Assembly: GCF_027924605.1 (NCBI RefSeq) | Contig: NZ_AP027042.1 | Span: 4,007,524-4,071,523, forward strand | Direction: 5' to 3' | Length of the DNA: 64,000 nt | From: Dyella sp. GSA-30 | GTDB taxonomy: Bacteria > Pseudomonadota > Gammaproteobacteria > Xanthomonadales > Rhodanobacteraceae | Part shown: positions 6,742 through 14,936 of the stretch, piece after piece | Layout of the letters: each line of letters starts with the position of its first letter | Position numbering within the stretch: the first letter of the stretch is position 1 | Translations under genes and position numbers: made by a program | The notes under the pieces: model-generated | Told to the model about the DNA's origin: nothing | The model's database searches: none | The model's input: only the letters and a program-made list of their open reading frames with translations

Positions 6742-9164
6742 GTTTTTGGCTCAATAGTGATCGACGTACCAGGGCGAAGCGCAATCGTCTTCGTCCAGTC
6801 GCCGCATTTCAAGCGCGTCTGTTCGCCACCGACGCTTCGTACCGTAACCGATGCGATCTTGCCATGCCTCCAGGACAGGTCGACGTGAAAGCCGCCGCGC
6901 GCGCCCACCCCCGTCACGCTACCCGACTCCGCCCATGCCTTGGGCAGCGCCGGCAACAGCTCGATCAGGCCGGGGCGCGAATTCATCAGCATTTCCAGCA
7001 TGGCGGTGGGCGTGCCGAAGTTGGCGTCGATCTGGAACGCATCGCTGCCATCGGTCAGCTTGTACATGTCGAAGAAGTTCTGCGCCGTGCCGTTGCTATG
7101 GTTCGTCGATGGCGACAGGTTGGTAAGCAACAATTGATAGGCCTTTTCCGGCTCACCCAGACGTGCCCAGCACATCGCACGCCAGGCACAGGCCCAGCCA
7201 TAACCGCCCGTGCCTCGGTCTTCGAGTAGTTTGGCAACGCCTTCGATCACGTCCGGTGGGCTGGTATCGGTGCGGATGCGATCGCCAGGAAAGAAGCCCA
7301 CCAGCGGCGACAGATGCCGATGTCCCGGTTCACCGAGATTATCCGGACTCATCCATTCCTCCAGCCAGCCATTCCTGGGGCTGACCACAGGCAGATACAG
7401 ACGCGCCTGCAACTGCGCTATCGATGCGGCATAGCCCGCGTCCTTGCCCAATAGTGCACTTGCCTGGCGATAGTTCTCGAACAGATCCCAGACCCACTCC
7501 TGCGAATAGGTGTTGCCCTTGGCATCGAGCGGCCCCTGCTCCGGCGACCAGTCGGCGTCGTCGATCAGGACCTCGCGCGCGACACCCGTTTTCGGATCCG
7601 TCACGGTAGTGGTCAACAACCGCGCCTCCCAAAACTCGCAAGCCCCCTTGAGCAGCGAATAGATTCGCGCAAGGTAGGTGCGATCCTGGGTGTACTGATA
7701 GTGCTGCCACAGGTTGTTGCACAGCCACGCGTTGCCGGCCGGGTGCCACCGCCAGCCGCCACCACCATAGATATTGGTGGAAATGCCCATCGTCCAGCCG
7801 GCGATCTTGCCCGAGCTGTTGCGAAACACGTTACGCGGATCGTTGAAGTGTTGATGCGTTGACGCCGTCCAGGAGGTGACCTGGCTGAGGCAATAGTCGG
7901 TCAATGCATCGAAGCACGAAGGCAGGCCCGCGCGGTCGGGTAGCCAGTAGTTCATCTGGATATTGATATCGCTGTGATAGTCGGCCATCCAGGGCGGCGA
8001 GTTGTCGTTTATCCAGAGGCCTTGCAAGCCGGTCGGCAAACTGTCGCGCGAGCCGGCGATCGTCAGATAACGCCCGAACTGCAGATAGGACGCTTCAAGC
8101 TCCGGATCGGCCGGCGAGCCTGCCGCTGCCCGCGCCTGCAGACGCTCCCACGAGTCCATCTCGCGTTGCGCTTTCGTCGATGCACCCAGATCGACACGCA
8201 TCGTGTCGAACAAGGCACGATAATCGACTACGTGCGTGTGCAGCAGCGTAGCCGGCGTCTGCGTCGCGGCAGCTTCGGTTTTCTGGATCGACCGCTTCAA
8301 TGGATCGAGCGAGGCATCCATATAGCCCTTGGCGACGTCCGGCGTGTAATTGGTACCGCCGCAAAAGATGACCGTGAGCGCTTCGCAGTTGGCAAAGTGA
8401 AGACCCTTGGCGTCGGCCGTCACGGTGCCGGACGATGCAAAAGCCTTTATGTTCGATGCGTACTTGAGGCCATTGTCCAGAGCGCCTTCGAAATGGCAGC
8501 TTGCGCTTTCAGCGTCCGCACGCGAGGTATCGCCGTGCATCCCGAACAACTCGACGGTGCCGTTGTAGATACCGCCACCAGTTTGCGACAGATGGATCGC
8601 AACCATGTCATCCGGATAGCTGGCAAAGATCTCGCACGTATACGCGACACCGTCCTTTCGATACGAAACGCGAATACATCCCTGGCCTAGGTCCAGTTCG
8701 CGACGATACTCGGTGATGTTTGCGGCCTCATGTCCTTCCACCGCCAGATACAACTTGGCCAGCATCACCAGGCTGCCGAAGTGCTCCGGGGTGTAATCAA
8801 ACTGGCCTTCGTCGCCCAGCACGACATCGCGCTTGCCCAGCCACATCGATGCATCGGTGAGGTACAGACAGTTCAGTGCGGGGTCGCCACCGACCAAGGC
8901 ACCGAGACGTCCATTACCGATCGGCAAGCCTTCGCGCAATAGGTTCGACTCCGCTGCCGGCGTGCGATACCAAAGCGCGTGCTTTGAAGCGCCCGCCGGC
9001 AAGGGGCCGGCGGGGCGTTGTACAGGGCGGCTCTGGGCGAACCTGGGCAGGCCAAGCCAGGGCAGCGTGGCCATCATGACGCCGGTCGTTTTCAAGAACC
9101 GGCGCCGGGCGATCAGATCGACATGTTCTTCATCCAGGCACGCTTGCTGCACTTCGTTACGCAT
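6738..9164 (-). CDS. GH95 family glycosidase (alpha-L-fucosidase-like), Tat-exported
   Basis: An 808-residue product from the ATG ending at 9164; a longer frame to 9287 would overlap the upstream gene and hide the signal. The N-terminus carries a twin-arginine motif RRRFLKTTG (residues 20-28) before a hydrophobic core. GH95 landmarks follow: LPIGNGRLGALVGG, SLPTGLQGLWINDN, the SPE general-acid motif (Glu542) and IDANFG (Asp713). In Bifidobacterium AfcA the base relay uses two asparagines in an N-I-N motif; here the text is SDINIQMNYW, so the first is Asp399. The family hydrolyses alpha-1,2-fucosyl and some alpha-L-galactosyl linkages. Its start is 31 bp after the GH27 stop. Confidence 0.9.
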   Translation of the reverse strand: MRNEVQQACLDEEHVDLIARRRFLKTTGVMMATLPWLGLPRFAQSRPVQRPAGPLPAGASKHALWYRTPAAESNLLREGLPIGNGRLGALVGGDPALNCLYLTDASMWLGKRDVVLGDEGQFDYTPEHFGSLVMLAKLYLAVEGHEAANITEYRRELDLGQGCIRVSYRKDGVAYTCEIFASYPDDMVAIHLSQTGGGIYNGTVELFGMHGDTSRADAESASCHFEGALDNGLKYASNIKAFASSGTVTADAKGLHFANCEALTVIFCGGTNYTPDVAKGYMDASLDPLKRSIQKTEAAATQTPATLLHTHVVDYRALFDTMRVDLGASTKAQREMDSWERLQARAAAGSPADPELEASYLQFGRYLTIAGSRDSLPTGLQGLWINDNSPPWMADYHSDINIQMNYWLPDRAGLPSCFDALTDYCLSQVTSWTASTHQHFNDPRNVFRNSSGKIAGWTMGISTNIYGGGGWRWHPAGNAWLCNNLWQHYQYTQDRTYLARIYSLLKGACEFWEARLLTTTVTDPKTGVAREVLIDDADWSPEQGPLDAKGNTYSQEWVWDLFENYRQASALLGKDAGYAASIAQLQARLYLPVVSPRNGWLEEWMSPDNLGEPGHRHLSPLVGFFPGDRIRTDTSPPDVIEGVAKLLEDRGTGGYGWACAWRAMCWARLGEPEKAYQLLLTNLSPSTNHSNGTAQNFFDMYKLTDGSDAFQIDANFGTPTAMLEMLMNSRPGLIELLPALPKAWAESGSVTGVGARGGFHVDLSWRHGKIASVTVRSVGGEQTRLKCGDWTKTIALRPGTSITIEPKT

Positions 9165-9195
9165 CAGCACTCTCTTGGAAAATAACGAGCAGCAA

Positions 9196-11448
9196 CTACT
9201 TGCTACCCGGGCAAGTCTGGGTACTGACGCCGACCAAACCCGCACCGGGTGCCACCACGATGCGATCAAGATCGGGGGCATAGCCACCCGCGTTGGGATT
9301 GCCGATCTGGATCGTATTGGTACCGGCCTTGAGCGGCACGGTAATGATCGTCGGCACCGGATCGTCGAACGTACTTCCGTTCAGATCCAGCTGCCGCGCC
9401 TGGCCACCGTTGACCGTGACGAAGAACGTGCGCTGTCCGCTCGTCATATAGTCGATCTCCAGCTGATAGACGCCGGATACCGGGACGGTCACATTGGTGA
9501 AGGTGACGCTGTTGGCGGCACCGTTGCCGATATTGCCCGCCTTGGAAAGACCCGATGCGTAGTTGCTGAAACCTGCGGTCACCGTACCGCCCAAACTGGC
9601 CGCCTCGGCCTCATACACGGTGGCTGCCGGCAGCGGCGCGCGACCATCGCCGCTGATCACGATGCGATCCATATCCGGCGGATAGCTGGTCGGATTGCCG
9701 AACTGGATGCTGTTGTAACCGGCCTTCAGGCAGACCGGCACCGTGCTTGCCGATGGAATCTGGAAGCTGCCGCCACCGGAGTTGAAGGTCTGGAATGGAC
9801 CGTCATTCACCTTGTACAGCGACGAACGCAGACTCAACGTCAACGAGTCGATCTGCATCAGATAGACGCCGGCATGACTCACATAGACATTGTTGAAGGT
9901 AACGGTGTTACCGGCGCCGAGGCCAAGACCACCGACCTTGCTGCCACCGGAACAACCGCTGCAACTGGCCACGCCTGCCGATCCGGCCAACGTCGCCGAT
10001 TCGGCTTCGTAGCTGGTGCTGGGCGTCGATGCGGCATGCCCCGTCGCCGAGATCTTGAGCAGGCGCACGCCATGGCCTTCCAGTCGGGTCGAGAACGAAC
10101 GCCATGAGCTACCGAGTTCGGTATGCGCCCACAAGTCGCGTACACGCCAGGCACCATTGATGCCGAGCTCATTCCACGGCAACTCGACCACCGCCGGTAT
10201 CGCATTCATATTGAACAAGGCAACGTAATAGTCGCCGTGACCGAGATCGGAAACCCATACCTGCTGATCGCCGCCCCGTACCTGAGTGGCCGGCTTGCCG
10301 GACTGGTCGACGGCAAGCACCTCGTCGTTGGTCATCAGGCGTTTGCCGAAATCGTCGATCTTGGTGAGATCGCCACCCAGATACATCGGTGCATTGGCCA
10401 TCGCCCATAACGTCACCGCCGAGCGCTTTTCATCCTTGGTCAGACCGTCAAGCGTGCCATCGCCGACATCGAGCGAATCCAAATCGTTCCATCCCAGCGT
10501 CGCATTGGTCGCGTGCTCCCAGCCGGGGATATCGCGAAAACGTTTGTAGATGCGCGGCCAGTCGGTCAATGTCGCGCAACGGCCTTCGCACTCGACGTCG
10601 TCATCGATACGGCGTGCATTGGAAAACTGCTGCCACGTGCTCAGATAGTCCTGATCGACTTGCCATGACACCGTCATCCAGATCGGCCGCCCGCTCTTGG
10701 CAATCGCCTTGGACCATGCGGCGACGTCATCGAGGTTGTTGATGCTCAGGTTGTCGCTATACGAGCCCGGCGTAACGCCGTCGAGCTTGATGAAATCCAC
10801 GCCCCAGGACGCAAACAAGGCAACGACCGAATCGATGTACTCCTGCGCGCCGGGTTTGCTGAAATCGATCTTGTAGTGATACGGCGACGTACCCGGACCA
10901 CCGAATGCATTACCGGCGGTATATGGCACCGCCAGGATGTCCTGGATGTGATACGACGTGCCGAGAATCGGCGAGTTCGCCAGCACCGCCGGCTCCTCGA
11001 CACCGGGAATCCAGTAGATACCGGCCTTCTGTCCGTTCTGGTGGATGTGATCGATCAGCCCTTTGATATCCGGGAAAATCGCCAGATTGGGCGTCGGCCG
11101 ACCATTGGCATCAAAACTCCCCTGCCACCCCGAATCCATATTGATGTAGTCGAAGCCGTGCGCCTGCAAACCCGACGACAGCAGCGCGTCGGACTGCGTG
11201 ATCATGTTGGCCTGGGTCAGGTAATTCGAGTCGAGCGTTTGCTGGCTGAAACTGCTCCAGCCGAGATAAGGCTTATGCGCGACGCCATTGACTTGCGCGC
11301 TCGCCATCGCGGCAACGCCAAATAAGCCAAGCGCCAACGCGCAACGCGGAAAAAGAGAACTGACCGCACGCCGCAAGGAGAGGCTGCGACTGCGTACAGC
11401 GGGAGTAACTACGTTCGGATCGCGAGGCGCCCATACAGAGACATTCAT
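9196..11448 (-). CDS. Secreted GH27 alpha-galactosidase-like enzyme with two C-terminal CBM35/CBM6-like domains
   Basis: A 750-residue exported protein. The signal peptide ends near ASA (about residue 51) after a long charged N-region. The GH27 barrel runs from GVAHKPYLGWSSF to about residue 420, with YINMDSGWQ, the nucleophile Asp223 in FIKLDGVTPG and the acid/base region ARRIDDDVE. A beta domain (about 400-480) follows, then two beta-sandwich modules each starting YEAE(S/A)A and ending PDxDRIV, typical of CBM35/CBM6 ligand-binding domains. AAAGGA lies about 13 bases upstream of ATG. It heads the operon GH27-GH95-SGNH and is preceded by two palindromic operators. The sugar released is probably alpha-galactose but not proved by sequence. 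Confidence 0.92.
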   Translation of the reverse strand: MNVSVWAPRDPNVVTPAVRSRSLSLRRAVSSLFPRCALALGLFGVAAMASAQVNGVAHKPYLGWSSFSQQTLDSNYLTQANMITQSDALLSSGLQAHGFDYINMDSGWQGSFDANGRPTPNLAIFPDIKGLIDHIHQNGQKAGIYWIPGVEEPAVLANSPILGTSYHIQDILAVPYTAGNAFGGPGTSPYHYKIDFSKPGAQEYIDSVVALFASWGVDFIKLDGVTPGSYSDNLSINNLDDVAAWSKAIAKSGRPIWMTVSWQVDQDYLSTWQQFSNARRIDDDVECEGRCATLTDWPRIYKRFRDIPGWEHATNATLGWNDLDSLDVGDGTLDGLTKDEKRSAVTLWAMANAPMYLGGDLTKIDDFGKRLMTNDEVLAVDQSGKPATQVRGGDQQVWVSDLGHGDYYVALFNMNAIPAVVELPWNELGINGAWRVRDLWAHTELGSSWRSFSTRLEGHGVRLLKISATGHAASTPSTSYEAESATLAGSAGVASCSGCSGGSKVGGLGLGAGNTVTFNNVYVSHAGVYLMQIDSLTLSLRSSLYKVNDGPFQTFNSGGGSFQIPSASTVPVCLKAGYNSIQFGNPTSYPPDMDRIVISGDGRAPLPAATVYEAEAASLGGTVTAGFSNYASGLSKAGNIGNGAANSVTFTNVTVPVSGVYQLEIDYMTSGQRTFFVTVNGGQARQLDLNGSTFDDPVPTIITVPLKAGTNTIQIGNPNAGGYAPDLDRIVVAPGAGLVGVSTQTCPGSK

Positions 11449-11526
11449 CGAAGAATTCGTCCTTTAGGTATTAAACGGCCACAGGCGGGCTTTCACCGAA
11501 GCGTCCCCACGCCCCGACAAAAGTAT

Positions 11527-11541
11527 ATTTGTAGTACAAAT
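11527..11541. promoter_or_regulatory. Palindromic operator, copy 1 (ATTTGTAGTACAAAT)
   Basis: A perfect 15-bp palindrome (ATTTGTA-G-TACAAAT), 79 bp upstream of the GH27 start. The shape resembles sites of GntR/LacI-type sugar regulators such as the AraR box, but no regulator gene is adjacent. A second copy lies 51 bp further upstream. Confidence 0.7.
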
Positions 11542-11577
11542 TAAACTAGGCCCGCGCGGCTTACCCTGTCAAGAATT

Positions 11578-11592
11578 ATTTGTAGGACAAAT
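11578..11592. promoter_or_regulatory. Palindromic operator, copy 2 (ATTTGTAGGACAAAT)
   Basis: Same 15-bp motif with one mismatch to perfect symmetry. Centre-to-centre spacing to copy 1 is 51 bp, close to five helical turns, so both would face the same side of the helix. Confidence 0.65.
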
Positions 11593-11673
11593 GAGAACTG
11601 CGGCATGGGGCGGTGGTATTGCGGCGGCGCAATATTTTTGCAGCGCAATATTTTTGCTGCGAAGAAGTATTGC

Positions 11674-11745
11674 GAGGAGTGAGTGGAGAGGAGTGAGTGG
11701 AGAGGAGTGAGTGGAGAGGAGTGAGTGGAGAGGAGTGAGGAGTAA
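11674..11745. repeat. GA-rich 14-bp minisatellite (GAGGAGTGAGTGGA)n
   Basis: Four perfect tandem copies of the 14-mer start at 11674, 11688, 11702 and 11716, followed by a partial fifth copy. A 27-bp stretch at 11717-11743 recurs exactly, in reverse orientation, at 18798-18824. Confidence 0.9.
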
Positions 11746-11785
11746 GTAAGAGCGCAGTCGCACATCTCACCTCATTCCACCTATC

Positions 11786-11919
11786 CGTCATTCCGGCGAA
11801 GGCCGGAAGCGCTTTTCAACAGCGAAGCTGGTCATCTATTCCTCGGTCTCTCGCTCGTCAGAGGACATTTCGAAAACGGAAACGCTGAGGAATGGATTCC
11901 GGCCTTCGCCGGAATGACG
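11786..11919. repeat. REP-like inverted repeat (CGTCATTCCGGCGAAGGCCGG variant)
   Basis: Arms at both ends are reverse complements (CGTCATTCCGGCGAAGGC... and ...GCCTTCGCCGGAATGACG), separated by about 80 bp. It is the same family as 2575-2695, with GAAGG replacing GTAGG in the core. Confidence 0.85.
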
Positions 11920-12102
11920 AAAGGGATAGGCGAAGGTGAGAGGGCGAACGCTTTAAGTCCTCACCGCCACGACGCCTCGCGCACAGATTCGGCGTACCTC
12001 AGAAGCGCCAGAAGTGTCCCCTATCGGTTCGAGCAGGCGGCACGAACGGTTTTATCCCTCAATGCTGCTCAGAGCTCTTGATCCACAGGCCATTTCTCTT
12101 GG

Positions 12103-12206
12103 GTTACTTTCTCTTTACTCCGGACCTAAAGGTCCTCCGCCCTGCGGGCCGGCTTCGCCGTTCGCATGCGCTACGCGCAAGCGTGGGCCAGCAAAGAGAA
12201 AGTGAC
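12103..12206. repeat. Long inverted repeat, GTTACTTTCTCTTT / AAAGAGAAAGTGAC
   Basis: Arms at 12103-12116 and 12193-12206 match in 13 of 14 positions, enclosing GC-rich sequence with shorter hairpins (for example CTCGCCGGCAGGCGAG just after). It looks like another dispersed intergenic element; no coding frame is credible here. Confidence 0.65.
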
Positions 12207-12236
12207 TCGCTCGCCGGCAGGCGAGTGAAACGCCCG

Positions 12237-12428
12237 CTGCGTAAGCGGCCAGGTCGCGAAAGCACCCAGGCAAGAACCAAGCACTGACGCCACTGGGTTC
12301 CGGCCTACGCCGGAATGACGATGTAGGAGGGTCTGCGTAAGCGGCCAGATCGCCCGAACACCCAGGTAAGAACCGAACACTGGCGTCACTGAGTTCCGGC
12401 CTACTCCGGAATGACGATGTAGGAAGGA
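12237..12428. repeat. Tandem duplication of a 96-bp unit containing a REP-like half-element
   Basis: Units at 12237-12332 and 12333-12428 are clearly homologous: both start CTGCGTAAGCGGCCAG, pass through CACCCAGG, and end with a GGCCTAC(G/T)CCGGAATGACG motif plus ATGTAGGA. The copies have diverged at more than ten positions, so the duplication is not recent. Confidence 0.85.
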
Positions 12429-12454
12429 TGTCGATAATCCAAATTCACTGCAGC

Positions 12455-13774
12455 TCAGCCACGCGTCTCCAACGCCCGATTAACCCGCAACGCAATCAAC
12501 GTACACCCCACACCCGAAAGCAAATAAACACTCACCGCCACCAGCCCAAACCTGGACGAAAGCCCAAGCGCAACCAACGGCGCAAACGCCGCCCCGATCA
12601 ACCAGGCCATATCGGTAGTAAGCGCCGCCCCGGTATAACGAAACTTCGGTGCAAAGTTGGACGTCACGGTACCCGCAGCCTGCCCGTACGAAAGCCCCAA
12701 CAAGGCAAAGCCAACGAGAATAAACGCGTCCTGCGCCGCCCGCCCGCCACCCAGCAACCAGGGCGCAAAAAGACTGAAGACACCAATCAGACAAGCCAGC
12801 GCACCAAGCGTATTACGACGACCAATCCGATCGGCGATGAAGCCGGAAGCGATCGTGCCGACAATCCCCAGAGCGCCACCGACGATCTGGATCGTCAACA
12901 CCTGATCCACGGACTGTTCCGTACCCAACGAGATCCACGACAATGGAAATACCGTCACCAGATGGAACAGCGCATAGCTGGCCAGCGCAGCGAACGCACC
13001 GAGGAAAAGGTTGTAGCCCTGCCCTCTCAGCAACTCGATAGTGCCGATCGGCTCAAGCTCCCGCTCTTCGAGCAATTGGGAATATTCCTCGGTAGCGACC
13101 AGGCGCAAACGCGCGAACAGCGCAACCACATTGATGGCGAAAGCGACAAAGAACGGATACCGCCAACCCCAATCGGCAAAGTCGTCGACCGATAGATGCG
13201 TATGCAGATAAAGGAACAGCGAGCTGGCGATGACAAAACCGATCGGCGCGCCGGTCTGTCCCAGCATGGCGTACCAGCCGCGCTTTTGCGGCGGCGCGCT
13301 CAACGCGAGCAACGAAGGCAAGCCATCCCATGAACCACCGAGCGCGATGCCTTGCAGAAAACGAAAAAACGCCAGCAAGCCGATCGACCAGGCCCCGATC
13401 TGGTGATAACCGGGCAGGAACGACATGCCCGCCGTCGCGGTACCAAGCAAAAAAAGTGCCGCGGTCAATTTGGTGCTGCGGTCCCAGCGCCGCTGCACCG
13501 CCATGAAGATGGTCGTGCCCAGCGGCCGCGCGATGAACGCGAGGGGAAACACCGTAAAGGAATACAGAATACCGGTCAGTGTGCTTTCGAACGGGAAAAA
13601 CACCGTCGGAAACACCAGCACCGCGGCGATGCCGAACACGAAAAAGTCGAAGTACTCCGAGGCACGTCCGATAACTACGCCGATCGCTATCTCACCTGGC
13701 GTGACGGCGACGTGAGCATCGTGATGCTCGTTTCCCGCGGAAAGATCTTGCGGATCGCCAAAGTTGCTCGACAT
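12455..13774 (-). CDS. MFS transporter, metabolite:H+ symporter (MHS) type
   Basis: A 439-residue integral membrane protein with about twelve hydrophobic segments. The opening EIAIGVVIGRASEYFDFFVFGIAAVLVFP and the loop RPLGTTIFMAVQRRWDRSTKLTAA resemble the MHS subfamily (ShiA/ProP/YhjE relatives), as does the second-half motif GFIADRIGRRNTLG. Such carriers import small organic acids or zwitterions; the substrate is unknown. GGGAGAGG precedes the ATG. It diverges from the cyo operon, with a 33-bp inverted repeat in the shared intergenic region, and lies downstream-facing into the repeat cluster. Confidence 0.88.
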   Translation of the reverse strand: MSSNFGDPQDLSAGNEHHDAHVAVTPGEIAIGVVIGRASEYFDFFVFGIAAVLVFPTVFFPFESTLTGILYSFTVFPLAFIARPLGTTIFMAVQRRWDRSTKLTAALFLLGTATAGMSFLPGYHQIGAWSIGLLAFFRFLQGIALGGSWDGLPSLLALSAPPQKRGWYAMLGQTGAPIGFVIASSLFLYLHTHLSVDDFADWGWRYPFFVAFAINVVALFARLRLVATEEYSQLLEERELEPIGTIELLRGQGYNLFLGAFAALASYALFHLVTVFPLSWISLGTEQSVDQVLTIQIVGGALGIVGTIASGFIADRIGRRNTLGALACLIGVFSLFAPWLLGGGRAAQDAFILVGFALLGLSYGQAAGTVTSNFAPKFRYTGAALTTDMAWLIGAAFAPLVALGLSSRFGLVAVSVYLLSGVGCTLIALRVNRALETRG

Positions 13775-13822
13775 GGCACGCCTCTCCCATTCGACTCAAA
13801 CGGGGCTACAAAAAACCGTTCC

Positions 13823-13855
13823 CGGTAGTAGCATCTGGCGTGCATGCTACTACCG
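13823..13855. promoter_or_regulatory. 33-bp inverted repeat between MHS transporter and cyoA
   Basis: Perfect 12-bp arms CGGTAGTAGCAT (13823-13834) and ATGCTACTACCG (13844-13855) flank a 9-bp spacer. No T-run follows on either side, so a protein-binding operator or leader hairpin is more likely than a terminator. It is 48 bp from the transporter start and 85 bp from the cyoA start. Confidence 0.7.
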
Positions 13856-13860
13856 CCATG

Positions 13861-13873
13861 GGACATTGTGTCC
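13861..13873. promoter_or_regulatory. Short palindrome GGACATTGTGTCC
   Basis: A perfect 13-bp palindrome (GGACA-TTG-TGTCC) just downstream of the 33-bp inverted repeat and 67 bp before cyoA. It may be a second regulator site; short palindromes also arise by chance. Confidence 0.4.
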
Positions 13874-13940
13874 TATGTCTTGTGCACATTCGATCGCGTA
13901 ACGTTCGACACGGGATCTTTCTAGGGATGCGTTGCCGGCC

Positions 13941-14897
13941 ATGTCCTTGAAACCTTTTCGCGGACTGCTTCCCATTGCCCTCGTCGTACTGGCGGGCTGC
14001 AGTACGGTCTTGATGTCCCCCTCGGGCGATGTGGCGCTCCAGCAGCGCAACCTGATCATCAACGCGCTGGTGTTGATGTTGATCATCATCGTCCCGGTGA
14101 TCGCGCTTACCCTGTTCTTCGCCTGGCGCTACCGCGCCTCGGCCAAAGCCACCTACGCCCCGGAATGGGATCATTCCGTCATGCTGGAGCTGCTGATCTG
14201 GTCGGCTCCGCTATTGATCATCATCGCCCTGGGCGCACTGACCTGGGTCAGCACGCACAAGCTCGACCCGTATCGCTCGCTGGATCGCCTCTCCGCCGGG
14301 CGCCCCATCCCTGCAGAAGTGAAGCCGCTGGTCGTCGATGTCGTCACGCTCGACTGGAAGTGGCTGTTCATCTATCCCGAGCAGGGCATCGCCACCGTCA
14401 ATGAGATGGCCGCGCCGGTCGACCGGCCGATCGAGTTCAAGATCACCTCGTCGACCATGATGAATTCATTTTTCGTCCCTGCCCTTGCTGGACAGATCTA
14501 CGCGATGCCCGGCATGGAAACGCAGCTCCACGCCGTGATGAACAAGCAAGGACAGTTCGAAGGTTTCTCGGCCAACTACAGCGGAGCCGGCTTCTCCTAT
14601 ATGCGCTTTGCGTTTCATAGCTTGAGCGCCGATGCATTCGACCAATGGGTGGCGCAGGCAAGACAATCCGGTGACAAGCTCGATCGCGAGAGCTACAACG
14701 CGCTGGCCAAGCCCAGCACCAACGATCCCGTCCGACATTACGCGAGCGTGGCCCCGGGCCTGTATGAGGCCATCCTGAATCTCTGCACCGATCCTCAGCG
14801 CCAGTGTGTGAGCGACATGATGCATATGGGCGAGATGCGCCAGTCCGGCAAGTCCGGCGACGAACATCGGATGGATGCACCGGGAGCCGCCCAATGA
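13941..14897 (+). CDS. cyoA: Cytochrome bo3 ubiquinol oxidase subunit II
   Basis: A 318-residue lipoprotein subunit. The signal ends in a lipobox VLAGC (Cys20), followed by two transmembrane segments (about 35-60 and 80-100) and a periplasmic cupredoxin domain with the DWKWLFIYPEQGIATVNE and SSTMMNSFFVPALAGQIYAMPGM blocks of CyoA. The CuA-binding cysteines of cytochrome c oxidases are absent, as expected for a quinol oxidase. I start at ATG 13941, with AGGGA upstream; a TTG at 13932 is in frame but less likely. It is the first gene of cyoABCD-SURF1. Confidence 0.96.
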   Translation: MSLKPFRGLLPIALVVLAGCSTVLMSPSGDVALQQRNLIINALVLMLIIIVPVIALTLFFAWRYRASAKATYAPEWDHSVMLELLIWSAPLLIIIALGALTWVSTHKLDPYRSLDRLSAGRPIPAEVKPLVVDVVTLDWKWLFIYPEQGIATVNEMAAPVDRPIEFKITSSTMMNSFFVPALAGQIYAMPGMETQLHAVMNKQGQFEGFSANYSGAGFSYMRFAFHSLSADAFDQWVAQARQSGDKLDRESYNALAKPSTNDPVRHYASVAPGLYEAILNLCTDPQRQCVSDMMHMGEMRQSGKSGDEHRMDAPGAAQ

Positions 14898-14936
14898 GCC
14901 TGCACGTTGTTGAATCTTTGCGCAGGATGAGCCGCG

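Larger units (their letters stand above)
11449..12454. other. One-kilobase gene-free region dense in repeats
   Basis: No gene is supported. From left to right it holds the leader and two palindromic operators of the hydrolase operon, a 15-bp direct repeat GCGCAATATTTTTGC (11627-11641 and 11643-11657), a GA-rich minisatellite, one large REP-like inverted repeat, a long inverted repeat of the GTTACTTTCTCTTT type, and a tandem duplication of a 96-bp unit ending in REP-like sequence. Short frames here simply translate the repeats. Confidence 0.75.

Noticed and set aside
11541-11791. Small minus-strand frames rich in Ser-Pro-Leu-Thr
   Set aside because: They are translations of the 14-bp minisatellite in different frames.
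12428-13195. 255-codon plus-strand frame opposite the MHS transporter
   Set aside because: Arg/Gln/Pro-rich antisense shadow; the minus strand encodes a clear membrane transporter.
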